DNA of 64,000 bases from Pyrenophora tritici-repentis (Eukaryota > Ascomycota > Dothideomycetes > Pleosporales > Pleosporaceae), in the NCBI RefSeq assembly GCF_003171515.1, contig NC_089390.1:7130001-7194000 (forward strand), written 5' to 3'. How positions within the stretch are numbered: the stretch's first letter is position 1; each line of letters begins with the position of its first letter. Of the stretch, positions 11,393-23,099 are shown piece by piece. The position numbers and the translations under genes were made by a program. The notes under the pieces are model-generated. The model worked only from the letters and a program-made list of their open reading frames with translations. It was not told where the DNA came from and searched no databases.

Positions 11393-14300
11393 GCGACAGC
11401 AACCAACTTCTAGCATCCATGATTCAGCCATTGCCTGGCCTTGGGCAATCGTGGGTAGCGCGCTTGGACGGGAGACGATGGTTCCGCCAAAAGGTGTACT
11501 GATCATCACATCTGCGGGCGTTGGTAATGGGTGGCCTGTACATTGCCGACATTGAAGGACATTGTCGGATGTAGGGCTTCTTCTCTTCTTACTCTGGGGG
11601 CCTTTCATATTTTAACGGACAGTGATAGCTTTTGGATCAGGTCCGTGGCTACGCCGTCTCAACATGACACTGCTTCTCGTATGTTTTCTTAGCCTTTCGA
11701 TATCTATTCCCCCGCCTTTTGGTCCTTCATGTAGGAAGTAGTAATTCACATTCTAATATCGCCCTGGTGGTCATGCCGCTTTCCGTGTTGTATGCCTGCC
11801 CTGGTGCTTGCCATGATCAGCGGGCGTGTAAACCTTGTTGATCGCTTCACTGTGTCTGCTATCTACTTTACACTTGCTGCCCAACTCATGCACTTTGCAG
11901 CCTCCCCACAGTTATGCCTAGAGCCTTTCCATAACATGATGCTGGTGTCATGGTGGTGTCCTTGATACGCCTCCAAGCCATCACATGCTTTCCCTTGACG
12001 CTCAACGCCCCGCCTGCACAGGCTTTCTTTTCCCGTCTCTAGACACGTCAACGACTCTGCAAAGGCCCCATTTAGCAGAAACAGTATTAGCGGCCCAGCA
12101 ACTCCTCTCGCAAGCCTAACCTCGGTCACGATTGTTTCGCCAACCGCGCCATCGGCGGCTTCTTCATGTCCACGGCAACAGTGTGGAAGCTGTGATCAAA
12201 CTTCAGGCCGGATCGTAACTGCAACTTGGGCAACGTCACCACGCAGGAAGCATGCAGTGTCCGCCGAGAGCATATCGACTGTCCCATGGATATTGCGTAT
12301 CGAAGCGTCGGTCCGCAAAGGTGCCTGTTTCTCCAGATCGTGGCCGGTCGGAGCGAGGTCCAGCTTCCGGCATGTGGCCCATGACCATGTTCTGATCCCG
12401 ACTGCACTGACAAGCCCTCCGAATCCTCAACTGAAATCCTTCTGCATCTGTTTGACAGAAGCAGCGGCGGAGACGGTTCCCGGCTTCGCTACGGAGAGGA
12501 CCAATATCGGCTTCCGCGGGGTTCCCACGCATTTGATCATACCGGGTTGACAAGTGTCAACTGCCCACGTAGTCATACACAAGGCCTGTCGTCCTCGTAG
12601 TCCCCACCGCGATTGCCGGTACGTTTGGACGGAAAGTAGCGATGACACCCGCTACTGCAGTCAGCTCCAGGGTGCCTGCCCCATATCCTCCTCAGCTACG
12701 GCGAGCTTCCCGCATCGGTGGAGTTATGCTTGCCACAAAACGGTACGCGCATCTTGCGCTCTTCTGTTCGCTGTGTATCGAGTCTCCGGTGAGTTTTGGG
12801 CCGCACTGGCGCGGCTTCCGTTATGGAGATGTACTTGGTCTTGCATTCCACACTAGGGAAACCGCGCATTCGTAGTGGCAGCTGGGGTCCAATACCACGC
12901 TTTGCTCCGGAGTTGGTTGTATGTACTTGTTACGACCATTGCTGAACGGTGAGAAATGGCTGTGGCTTTTCAAGATGTCGGCAATTTTCAGGGCGCTAGG
13001 ACGTCAGTGGAGGTAGTTGTGCATGGCAAAGCGGTGAAGGCTACCAAAAACTGGGGTGATGGGCCCTCGCTTCAACAAGACACCAGTAAGCACTCGTTTC
13101 ATGATAACATTTGACAAGAATCCACATCGGAGGGGGCATCAAGAGCGGCCACTGGGGTATATCCGGATCCGCAGCTGCAAGCTATTAACATCACCCACAT
13201 GCTGCTAGCTCCTTGGGTAGTTGGTCTTGATGTGCACAATACCTAACCCGACGGGGCGCAGAAAAGGCTGGCCGAGACCGTGGAGATAGGCCGGGACGAC
13301 ATGTCTCGACCACGCACTCAGAGAAGCCGATGTGTTCCAGAAAGAGTAACAATCTATCCACCGGCAACAGGAACTTTGTACAACATGATTCTTCCGGGCC
13401 GTTCCAGGTTTGTAAGCTTTGACACATGTGCTCGCCTAGTCAGATGGTAATTAATCACATCGTAGCCATCGGACCGCCGCCCAGCGCTGATATGCATGCC
13501 CGGCAAACCGACATGTGCCGGAAATGTGCGCCACAGGGTGCAACTCTTCTCACCGTTCACACTTGTTGTGCAGCGGTTTCGTGGATCCATGGCATTGGTT
13601 TCAGCGAGCCAGAAAGACGTCGATTAGGACGTGATTGTCGTGCGGGCTGCAGAGGCAACAAAGAGTGGCGCCCTGGTCCAGGTAACTGCTAATCGGGTGT
13701 TGTCCGTCGGGGGGTGACATAGGTATGGTGGTGGATACAGAGGTGGTCAACTGTAGCTGCAGCATCCCGGCGCAGTTGGCCCAATATGGAGGGCTGACGA
13801 AGCGGCATTGCCAAGGCCAAGGGGGAAAAAGGCTACAACGGCAGCTCGTCAGTGTGCAAAGGCGCAAGACTCGCAGGTGTGTCGACATGTCATGCAATGT
13901 CGTCCATGGAAACGGATCCTTCGTCCACAGCCACGGTTCGCCAGTCTCGTAGACGACGCCACATGCCGATGGCGGCAACGGCGGCGGGTTCCTTTGTGTG
14001 TGTGGCTATGGGAGTATGAAGGCGAAAGTGGTGTGTGGACGGATCAGGGCGCAGTCGACATGTTCTCGACCACTCGCACATGAGTGGTGCGTTGTGATGT
14101 GTAGGGACGGTACGAACCTACGTTCGTCGATCGGCGGGCGTTTGGCTGTCTTGCTTGCGTGCGTAGCGCATGTACCAACCCCACCTTTTCCCAACGGTTC
14201 CACTTTAACGAGCTGATGCGGGCTTCAGGAGGACGACAATTATCACTGTAGCCGCGCAGTGCGCAGCTGTCTCTAATATGCCTGCATGTGGCGACTAAAT

Positions 14301-15936
14301 GACTCAATCGAGTGTGCTGGGACCGAAGTCGTGGTCTTGCGGACCAGCTGGAAGCTAAGCCCGGCCTGCCTATCATGTGCCGCAAACCTTTCGCTTTCGG
14401 ACTCAGTCACAATTGAATTGACCTTGGGCTGTGCAGGGCCAGCATAACAAACATGTGCAAGATTTTTGTGCTGCCACTGCACTGCACTCTACATAGACTA
14501 CAACCGAGCCTGCATTGGTCATGCAGATAAAGTTGCATCCTGCTGCCAGGCTCGATTTGTCGCTCTTGCTCTACTAATTGCAGGCTTCTGCAACTTGTCA
14601 GGAACCAAAGACTAGGCATACGCTCGGATGGGGAAAGCAGAGCCTCTTGCTAGCTGACTTTGGCCTCGCGACATTAAGGGATCGAATGGAAAGATCGAAT
14701 CACAAAGGGGGTTGACGCCATCTTCCTGCAGGCCCTGTTCCACTGGTCTGGTTCGGGATTGCCAGGTGATGATGCAGCTTGTCTTACCAGGCACCTGCTG
14801 GTATCCGTCAGCGACGCACACCTGTGATATCTCTTCGGTACGAGGCCCCCGTCTTATAGGCTGACGAGTACTCGCCCACTTGGACCGGTAAACCAAAGTG
14901 CACTCAACGAAACGAGGAGGGGTCGTCTGCACAAGAGCCGCTTGGAGCGCGAACAGTGACCCGCCACATCCGGAAATATGTGTCCATGTCTGCGTAATTC
15001 ATTGGATGCAAGAATTAACTTTACCTTTGCGGACATGCACTACTCGGTCGAATACTACAGTGTCTAAATTTGTCTAGGCCACGACGCTTCGCTCGACGCA
15101 GGGACCCAGCGGCCATGATCAAGAGCGGGGGGCCATGACTGACATGCCCTTGTCCCCCATCATCATGTGATGTATTGTCGACATCGAGATGGGCGGGCAT
15201 CTGTTTTCTTGAGCCGAAAAAGGACGCCGTCACAGATAAGTCTAGGCTCGCCAATCGGGTTGCGAACCTTGGAATCGGCTGGGGATTCAAAGAATATCCC
15301 TGTACACTAGCACAGCCACTCACTTGTCTTACCGAGATCCAACGCTGCTTGCATGTAACCCACAATTCTTCAATCCACTTCAGCGGCGGAAGCAGGGGAA
15401 AGGCCTCCCCGAAGCTGAAGCTTGCTAGTGCTTTTTTCCCAAATGCCTCTTTTGAGCAGCACTGGTAAGATCGCTCGCAAGATCGTGCACGCGACTGCGG
15501 CGGCAGAGCTAGTAAAATGGACCCTCTGATGGGTCGTCATCACGCAACAAGTTGCCTGGTGCACATGTGGGTGGGCACCGCGTCTTTTGCCTTCACTGGA
15601 TACCTGCGTCTCCGGCCCTCTGTCGTCAGTCGTGGTTTTCTTTTGTGCAACCTCTTGCTCTTTGTTACTTGTCCATTGGCGTAGTCGTACAGCTACCTCT
15701 TCCCGTTGCCGTTATCACCTTAATCCAAAATACTCCACAACCCGTCCGGACAAGACCTGTGACGCCACCCATCTACCTAATACAAAGTCCTGCTCTCCTT
15801 TCCTACTTTGCTTCAAGCATAAACTTCGACCTACTTGGCCTTTTCTTCCCTGCACTCAGCCTCCTATTTCCATCTTTATATCTTGCTTTCGTCTCGTGTA
15901 CCTTACGTCTACCAAGCTTCTACGCCAATAAGAACC
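11393..15936. other. Gene-poor 4.5-kb stretch
   Basis: Many ORFs of 60-125 codons occur on both strands, but none shows a recognisable domain, convincing exon chain or biased composition. Base composition looks balanced rather than AT-rich, so it does not look like a heavily RIP-mutated repeat. The final 400 bp are pyrimidine-rich and probably form the promoter and 5' UTR of the PQ-loop gene. The rest is unexplained. Confidence 0.5.
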
Positions 15937-17522
15937 ATGGACCGACCACAAGTATCGATACCACCTGTAAGTCCCCCGTTCCCCATACATCTTGCAAGCC
16001 TCACTTTCTAACACATATCCACTAGGCTGCAACTGTACTTGGTGTAAGTTTTTCGCTCCACCAAACTTGAGTCATGTTACTAACGTTCCTTGCGCAATAA
16101 GACCCTTGGAACTGGTGAGTAAACCTTGGTGTTGATCATGAATCTATGCTAACTCGAGTAAAGTGTATGCCTTCCCCACATCCGCTTGCCAACAACAATA
16201 TGCTAACATAGGTTTGCTGTCAGTTGTTGGTGTGTTCAGGTATGTTTATCCCCTCAAGCCATGGCATGACATTGGCTGACAGCAAAAAGATTATTCCACA
16301 GTAAGCCCCACCGCGCCTCCAGTGCAACACTGGCGCTAACACAACCAAGAATATGGCACAATTATCGCCGGAAGAGCACCGAAGGCTTGCCCGGAACCAT
16401 GCTCATCCTATGGTCAATATGTGGGATTCACTGTCTCAGGTTGAGGATCTTGGCTGATTGTCTCAGGTGGTGTACCTTTTGGTGTATACGCAATAGTTCA
16501 GGTAAATCACGATACTTTTGTGTGCTTGGACCAGCGACTAAAACGTATCAGAACTTCAACTTCGCCCTCAAGTTCCAGCCACAAGCCTTCGCTAGTCTCA
16601 CACTCATCGCATGGGGCCAGACGCTCTACTACCAGAAGTCAGTATGGCATCCGAAGCTGTCGTCACATACTGACGACTTGTAGCAAATGGAGAGCGTGGA
16701 CTGCAACCGTTGCAACGATTGCTCTTGCAGGGAGCTTCGGTATAATGGAGTTGATACTCATTCTCACCTTACGAGGACCGTACGAGAGAGGTGTCGAATG
16801 GCCCATGATGCTCATGGCGATCCTAGCATCCGTCATCCAAGTCATCGGTCTCATCCCTCCCTACTTCGAGCTCGCCAAGCGCAATGGCAGAGTCATCGGA
16901 ATCGGTATGTAGACCGAGTACAACCCCAACCAAGCGTAGTACTGACCTGGACAAGACTTTTGGTTCCTCACCATCGATTATGCCGGCGCCTTCTTCTCGC
17001 TCATGGCCATTGGTAAGCTATGACCACACTCAGCTCCCCAAGACCTAAGCTAACGGCAGCGACAGTTGCACAGCAATGGTTCGATGCCCTCGGTGCCAGC
17101 CTGTATATCGCATGGTATGTTCCTCATACCACGTCCTCCCATGCCCTCAGCCCGGCTAACGACCTTGTAGCATGGCCCTCGAGACCGGAATCTTCGCCTC
17201 GCAAGCTGTTTGGCTCTGGCGTGTCCGCCACATCCGCCGTGCAGCAAAGAAGGTCGGAAAGACGTACGACGAATACGTTGCCGAGAGCACCAAGAAGATC
17301 CCCCGCTCCGACTCCGCAGAGACCATGGTCGATGTTGAAGCAGCCCGCGAAAAGGACACGGCCGATGCACGTAGCGAGAAGACCGTGGTTGCCACACAGG
17401 ATTCCACCACTGGCTCGAATGCCGAATTGGATGACGACTCGACATCCATGACTGTCAAGCAGGCGCTGGACGCACTACAAGCACCGCCTGCAGCTACCCT
17501 CAAAGCCAGCGGGTCTGGCTGA
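15937..17522 (+). CDS. PQ-loop repeat membrane transporter, 13 exons with a predicted 1-nt exon
   Basis: Seven-helix-type PQ-loop protein, probably an organelle-membrane transporter. Predicted exons: 15937-15966, 16026-16043, 16102-16114, 16164 (one nucleotide), 16224-16239, 16290-16300, 16350-16420, 16467-16501, 16552-16637, 16684-16904, 16956-17012, 17066-17114, 17171-17522, giving 319 aa. The two PQ motifs are IIPQIWHNYRRKSTEGLP and GLIPPYFELAKRNGRVIGI (PP in place of PQ). Hydrophobic segments alternate throughout. The charged C-terminal tail (after YDEYVAEST) is cytosol-like. The phase arithmetic closes only if a single T at 16164 is an exon between two complete introns; otherwise the first PQ motif is out of frame. 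Homologous sequences as I recall them read VLGTxGTVxWCVQLxPQIW, matching this splice product. A one-base assembly error is the alternative. Confidence 0.85.
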
Positions 17523-19524
17523 GCCACGATCAGTAATCGAGATCACTTGTTTTCCTTTCCTTTCTTTTTTCCATCTCGGGGTAGTTCCAAAAGCTTGGCC
17601 TAGCCAACAAGCCCAGGTCTTGTTTTCGCTTCCTTGGTCCGCAAGCGCTTGTCGATGACATGAAAAAAAAATGTACGAACGACGAGCGATTCCTGTTTTC
17701 CTTTCTTTTTCTTTCTTTATTCTACAATGGCTTTCTCTGAACACGAGGTCTGGGTCTGGGTTTGGCTCTGGGTTTCCGGTGTTCTGGGCAGAAAAACAAA
17801 CAAGAGAAAAGTATTCTGTCTAAAAGCATACGATTGGATGGGGGAGTTAGTCCGGGCGTTTTTCATCCGTGTGCCGCAATGGTATATGCAGGTTTGGGTC
17901 TCATTGGGCTGCCGTGGGGTTGGGCGTTACATGGAATTGTATGAGTACGCTTTTAGTCATCAGGCACCGGTATCAGGGATCAGAGAATGGAAAGTAGCAA
18001 AAGCAAAAACTACATTTTACACCATTGGTAGGGCCACAACTGTCCGGGAGCCGTGAATCCCGGGTCTTGGTGTATGCCGGTTATGGTTGCTGTGCGTGGG
18101 TGTGTCTCGATCTCGATGTCGGCGTGCGCGAAGATGGCCCTTGTGCATGCCTCGACGACGCGACATCACGCAGCATTCATGTCGGTATATCAAGCCGATC
18201 TAGCTTGCAATTGCCGATTCGAAAGTGTGTTTGAATTAGAGATATATGCGCTGGCATTGGTCCTCGTTCTTTCCCGTCTTTCTAGTGGCCTTTTCCTTTA
18301 CTCGTGGTGGGCACAAGCCACTCCTCTTATCTCTTGGTGCTTCACAGTCTGGGGCGGTTTTTAGACAGTGCTGATAGATTAGAAAAGTGATGGTACCGGG
18401 TAATAGCTTTTGTTGGTTATTCGATCGAAATCTCAGTTTCCAGGTTTAAGATTAGCGAGTACACACTGCATTCGTGCATGTGATATCACCAACGGATGTT
18501 GATCTTATCACATACAAGAATGCAGTGTGTAACCGCTATCCTCTGTTCTACAAGTCATGGTGCCTGCGATGCGGATGCAGATATCCGCGGAGATGTAAAC
18601 CTCTCCCTATCCTCCTAGAATCTCCACGCATACCGGACTATACCAGGACAGTGGGCTACTTTGGCTCCCTCGGGTATGGTACCTCAAAAAGACAATAAGC
18701 GAAATGAGAGAATGTAAAAGATTTGATGACTAGCTGTGCGAGACAGTTTGAGATGACCACTAAAACGGCAGCATAGGAAAAAATAGTGCGCATCCTCGCT
18801 GAAGATTACTCGGATAGCTGATCTGGGGGAAGGAAGGCCGAACTGCGCCACATCAGTCTGTTAGCTTTTCTGTCAGTCCGATGATACTCCATGAAAATTT
18901 TCGTGTAAGCGAACAAGGAACGTAGGAAGGTGCTCCAGCGATAGGCACGAGCCAAAGATCCTGTACTCGGTGACGTCATGGATGTAGTTGAGCAGAAGGT
19001 TCCGTCGCGTACTCCGATCTGGAGAAGTGCGTAATTAGAACGTTTCCTGCACGTCAGGATACCCTGGAGATGGTGTGAAGGGTCCGCAGCATCGAGGTGG
19101 TGAAGGTGGGGCTGCGTCTTTGGTGATTAGCAGCACAGGAAGAACCGACAGAGTGACGTAATGCCAACGAAACCATGTCCGACACCGCGCAGTCAGTGAG
19201 ACATTCATACCACCTGCCAGTCCACTACAGTGCATTTCCCAAAATCTAGAGCTACGAAGCCCCTGGCGACGCGGAGGAACCATGGTTAGTCAGGTCATAT
19301 GTTGAAGATGGCGATCAGCAGCATACTTGCTAATATTCAAGTTGCACTTTCCGTCGGGTTTCGCTCACATAGGTATGAAATCGTTATTCGTCAAGGTATA
19401 TACTTGAAATCTCACTATGTACTCCATCAAAGTCTCTCGCTACCAATAAGCATATACAAGAATATTGAAAAATACAAATCTAAACAGCACCATCCAATTC
19501 TAGCGTTCACTTATCACAACAACC
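17523..19524. other. Intergenic region
   Basis: About 2 kb between the 3' ends of the PQ-loop gene and the GH64 gene. It begins with T-rich 3' UTR-like sequence (runs of TTTCTTT). A small foldback at 18462-18529 is listed separately. ORFs of 60-110 codons look random. Confidence 0.55.
18462..18529. repeat. 68-bp foldback flanked by TA
   Basis: The arms CACACTGCATTC and GAATGCAGTGTG are perfect inverted repeats. Extended to 24 nt and counted from the flanking A, the arms match at 22 positions around a loop of about 22 nt. The unit lies exactly between two TA dinucleotides (18460-18461 and 18530-18531). This could be a tiny Tc1/mariner-type MITE relic or simply a hairpin in the 3' flank of a gene. 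Confidence 0.6.
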
Positions 19525-20826
19525 TTACTGGCCTCCAACAGCAATGGTGAAAAGCGTTGGACTTCCGGCAAAGACTGTGCCAGCAACATCCTGACCACCA
19601 TCCGGAACCACGTCATCGTACGGGAAAGCATAACCTCGGCCATCTTTCTGGACCGAATGCACAAGTCGCGAGTAGTGATTTGTCGTTGGGTCCTTGTAGT
19701 ACTGGCTGGGGTTGCTACCGTTCGGGAATTGATTGCTCGGTGTATTGAGCAAAATGCTGCGGTTGAATGCCGCAGCGAGGCGCGGGATGACTGCGTTGCG
19801 CGCCGCGTTAGCTCCCGTCGCAAAAGGCCCGGTGCTGCAACTGAAAATATCTGCAGCGGTAGGCTGATCAAAGTTGCCTGCTTCGGGGAATTGAAGCTGG
19901 TTGTTGCTTTGAACACGACCTCGCAAGTTGCCAGCCGCAGCTTGCGTGTTGATGATCATGTCTTCATTGCGGAACTTGTTCCACACAGCCTGGACATAAC
20001 CGTCCCAGTAGTTGCCCCATGCACCTGCTTTTCCAACAAGAAGGTTGTTGGGACTCAGCACACGCAATGGCTGCCCGTTGGCCTCGTAGATCAATTGATC
20101 CCAAGGTCGACCATCGGCCTTTGCCTGCGCACGCAGTCCGGCAACAATCGTCTGGAAGCCATCCGGACGCATGCCAGGCACTGTCTGCGTCTCCGCTTGA
20201 GAGCTTTGCAGAGTCAGCGCGATGGGGATGCTGACAAAGTCAACATAGCTGATGTTGGCAAAGAGCTGTGCATCATTGTAGGTGAATTCGCAAAAAGTCC
20301 AGTTCAGGTTGAAGTTCAGGTCGGTTGGATTGGTCACACTGGGCTCCACGACTGCTGGGCCGGGGTTGAGAAGGAAGGTGAGCTTGGCGCCGATGCTGAA
20401 CCAGATGCGACCGCCGGCGATTTTGGGTATTCTGACGTACACGGTATTTCCTGGAGCACCAAGTGGAATGGCAACATCAGCTTGAAGTGGTGATTGGACA
20501 GTTGCGGGCGTCGAAGGTTGGTAGATGGTTCGTCCATCAGCTTGCACAAAGATGGGCGCGTTGCCTCGCTCAAGTGCGAGACCGGTGATGTAGGCATATA
20601 CCGTTCCAGAGTTGGTCTTGTTCTGCAGTGCAAGTTGAAGCGTTCCGTCTGCAGCCTCGGCTAGTACTTGCTGCTGTCCAGCGTTGGCCTCTGGGGCTGC
20701 ATTATCGACTTGTGCGGCAGCGGGTGCCGCATTGTTCTCCATATTTGCGGGAGCCGGGGCGTTCGCCTTTTTCCGGCTTTGGTAGCTTTGGCGACGCTTG
20801 CTGATGAAACTTTTAAAAGCCTTCAT
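19525..20826 (-). CDS. GH64-family beta-1,3-glucanase-like protein
   Basis: Single-exon 433-aa protein resembling glycoside hydrolase family 64, whose members cleave beta-1,3-glucan and have a thaumatin-like beta-barrel domain. Signature segments include LQLALQNKTNSGTVYAYITG near residue 62, GGRIWFSIGAKLTFLLNPG, the FCEFTYNDAQLFANISYVDF stretch, and the late KDPTTNHYSRLVHSVQKDGR and DDVVPDGGQDVAGTVFAG blocks. No cleavable signal peptide is visible: the N-terminus is Lys/Arg/Ser-rich (MKAFKSFISKRRQSYQSRKK) and is followed by an Ala/Pro/Asn-rich linker. Secretion is therefore not evident from sequence, which is odd for a wall enzyme. It may act on the cell's own wall or remain intracellular. 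Confidence 0.85.
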   Translation of the reverse strand: MKAFKSFISKRRQSYQSRKKANAPAPANMENNAAPAAAQVDNAAPEANAGQQQVLAEAADGTLQLALQNKTNSGTVYAYITGLALERGNAPIFVQADGRTIYQPSTPATVQSPLQADVAIPLGAPGNTVYVRIPKIAGGRIWFSIGAKLTFLLNPGPAVVEPSVTNPTDLNFNLNWTFCEFTYNDAQLFANISYVDFVSIPIALTLQSSQAETQTVPGMRPDGFQTIVAGLRAQAKADGRPWDQLIYEANGQPLRVLSPNNLLVGKAGAWGNYWDGYVQAVWNKFRNEDMIINTQAAAGNLRGRVQSNNQLQFPEAGNFDQPTAADIFSCSTGPFATGANAARNAVIPRLAAAFNRSILLNTPSNQFPNGSNPSQYYKDPTTNHYSRLVHSVQKDGRGYAFPYDDVVPDGGQDVAGTVFAGSPTLFTIAVGGQ

Positions 20827-22032
20827 GATGGAATCTAGGGGGTTGGGAAGTGGATTATACCGAGAGAGGAGCCGGGCGGCGTAGAAACAATAGGTATAGG
20901 TATGCAGGAAGAGTGGATCAGAGGATGCTATATATTCGCGCCTTAAACAATCCTAAGAAATAGCGATATTAAGACGTCACACAGATTATATCAATAACGT
21001 TTTATAGACAATTTCCCATCTGTCGTCAACGATCTAAATTCCAAGGCGTGAATGCAGGGTCCAGCTGATGTCACACATGCGGCGTTGCTGCCAGGGGTCA
21101 TAACCGGTTAGCCACTACTGACTCGTTCGCTGTCAACACCCAAGCATTGGCAACCAATGATATCTACAAAACCACCACCACCATCTTTCCGGCCCGATCG
21201 GGAGCACCCCAGGTTTCGTCCACGCGAGGCGGGCTCGTGGCTCACTGTGCTGACATCTGGAACAGCGGGGAAGAATCAAATGCAAACTTGGGACTGGGAT
21301 TGGGCGGAGCCTGGTAGTCGGGTTAGTGCTGGATAGGAAGGTATTAGTTAGCGGTAGAAGAAGCACGCGGTGATCCTTAATTCTCGACGTAAGCTTGAGT
21401 GGAAACCTTCACATGTTCGAACTTAGGGCTGCAAGTAAATGCGCACGAGCTCGCCCAGCAGATGGCGCTCCCTGTTAGCGCATCTTGTCGAGTGCGCAAC
21501 ACGAACACCTGACCGAAAGAAGGTGAGAATCGTCGATATCAGCGTCACGTTCTGGCCGACTATGTGTGCGACTTTACAAAATACTGCTATAGAAGCATCA
21601 CATGCTCTGGAGTTTAGGGGCGAGCCTAGTTGTTGTGCTACTTTGGCGTTCCGCTTTTTCCATATTGTAACCTGGTTACCAGACGTCGAAGATCACTGTC
21701 TATTAACTTACCACGTCACCGGCTTATACTAGCAACGAGCGAGTCATTAGCATAATCGGCATATTTCACGGTACTTGTACGATTCCAGTATGTTGGATGG
21801 ATGCCGTCATGATCTTAGCTCTCCTCGCGGGAACTGTTTGAGTACATGTCTTACAGACTGTAAGCCTTGCCGGCACGGATGCAAGATTTAATGCGACTTC
21901 CGATCGGTACTCCAACTACTAGGCGGCAGCGTAAGATAAAAGAACATCATGAGTACCACTGGATCTTTGCTTGACATCAACTTCTGAAGTTCTTCATATC
22001 CCCCACCTTCCATTTCTTGAACAGGCACCGCT
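20827..22032. other. Divergent intergenic region
   Basis: About 1.2 kb between the starts of the GH64 gene (minus) and the TMEM205-like gene (plus). Both promoters must lie here. Short ORFs at 21133-21366 and 21439-21732 have no recognisable features. Confidence 0.5.
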
Positions 22033-22680
22033 ATGCAAACCTACGCGCTTCTTCATGTCGTTCTTCCGCCTATCCATCTCTTGACTTACTCCAGCCTTCT
22101 GGGTATGGAGCTATATCAGACCTTCTCAATAACCAAAATCACATACCAGACTCTCCCCAGAACCGCCTTCACAATATTGCAAAAGCGACTTTTCCCCATC
22201 TACTTCCAGAGTCAATCGTTGCTCCTTGTCATCCTTACTATAACTCATCTACCATATGGTCTGGTTTCAGTCATTGATAAGAAGAGCGACTGGGTCTCTT
22301 TCGCGATTGCTGCAATGACTGCGGGACTGAATCTGACGATTTATGGACCAAGAACCAGGAATTTGATGATAGAAAGGATCCACCAGGGTAAGTGTACTAT
22401 ATACTCAGATTGTGGCACTGTGGGTCAAGAATCGAGGGCTTACTGACTCCAAGTGGGGTGCCCTGCTTACCGGTACCGTCCGTGGCTAACGTATGGACTA
22501 GTGACTCGCGATGCCAAACTTCAGCAAGACGAGCGAGACCAAAGCGAGGAAATGATCGCGCTAGATCGGTCTTTCTCTAGAGCGCATGCAATGAGCATCC
22601 ACCTCAATCTCATTACCATTTGTGCAATTCTCTGGCACGGCTGGCGATTGGCGTCACGACTGCGGTTCGAGGTTGAGTAA
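22033..22680 (+). CDS. TMEM205-like (DUF4149) membrane protein
   Basis: Small membrane protein of the TMEM205/DUF4149 family, function poorly known. Exons 22033-22387 and 22502-22680 are separated by a 114-nt intron (GTAAGT donor, CTAAC branch, CTAG acceptor) and give 177 aa. The family core is GMELYQTF, YQTLPRTAF and LQKRLFPIYF. Hydrophobic segments follow, then a basic PRTRNLMIERIHQ. The second exon supplies a Gln/Glu/Arg-rich helix and a final membrane span (NLITICAILWHGWRLASRL). The ATG at 22033 begins just before the first membrane span, which is appropriate for the family. Confidence 0.85.
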
Positions 22681-23099
22681 ACATTGACACACCACGTAGA
22701 GCATCGAGCGGTATCGTTCAACTCTAGATCTAACAAGTGGGAGTTAAGAGTATCTGTTGTTGTGCGCGCTGATGATGGGTAGATGAAGCTAAACGGGTGG
22801 GTAGAGGGTTTTATGAGGATCTCCAGGATTTGTGTGAACCCGTTTGGCGAAATAGTAGGAAAGACCGACAAAAGTGTAATCTTAGTAGCTGTAAGCTTTC
22901 AAACAGGTAACAAACCTTGCTGTTGATAAAGTGTATGATCCAAAGATGTGTCGTGAGAGTTCTGGGTTGCCGTCTGGATTTGTAGAGGCTTATAGCGGTT
23001 AGCGCGGCTGAGTCAGTGTCAACCTGTGTTCCCGTCCCGTGTTCATTCAGGCACTTGCCTTCCTCGCCAGGTCACATCCATCCCACCCCATTATATCGA
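22681..23099. other. Intergenic region upstream of a Zn2Cys6 regulator
   Basis: About 420 bp holding the 3' end of the TMEM205-like gene and the promoter of the Zn2Cys6 gene. No feature was recognised. Confidence 0.5.

Noticed and set aside
19657..20493. 278-codon plus-strand ORF
   Set aside because: Shadow of the GH64 gene on the opposite strand; it also lacks an ATG at its apparent 5' end.
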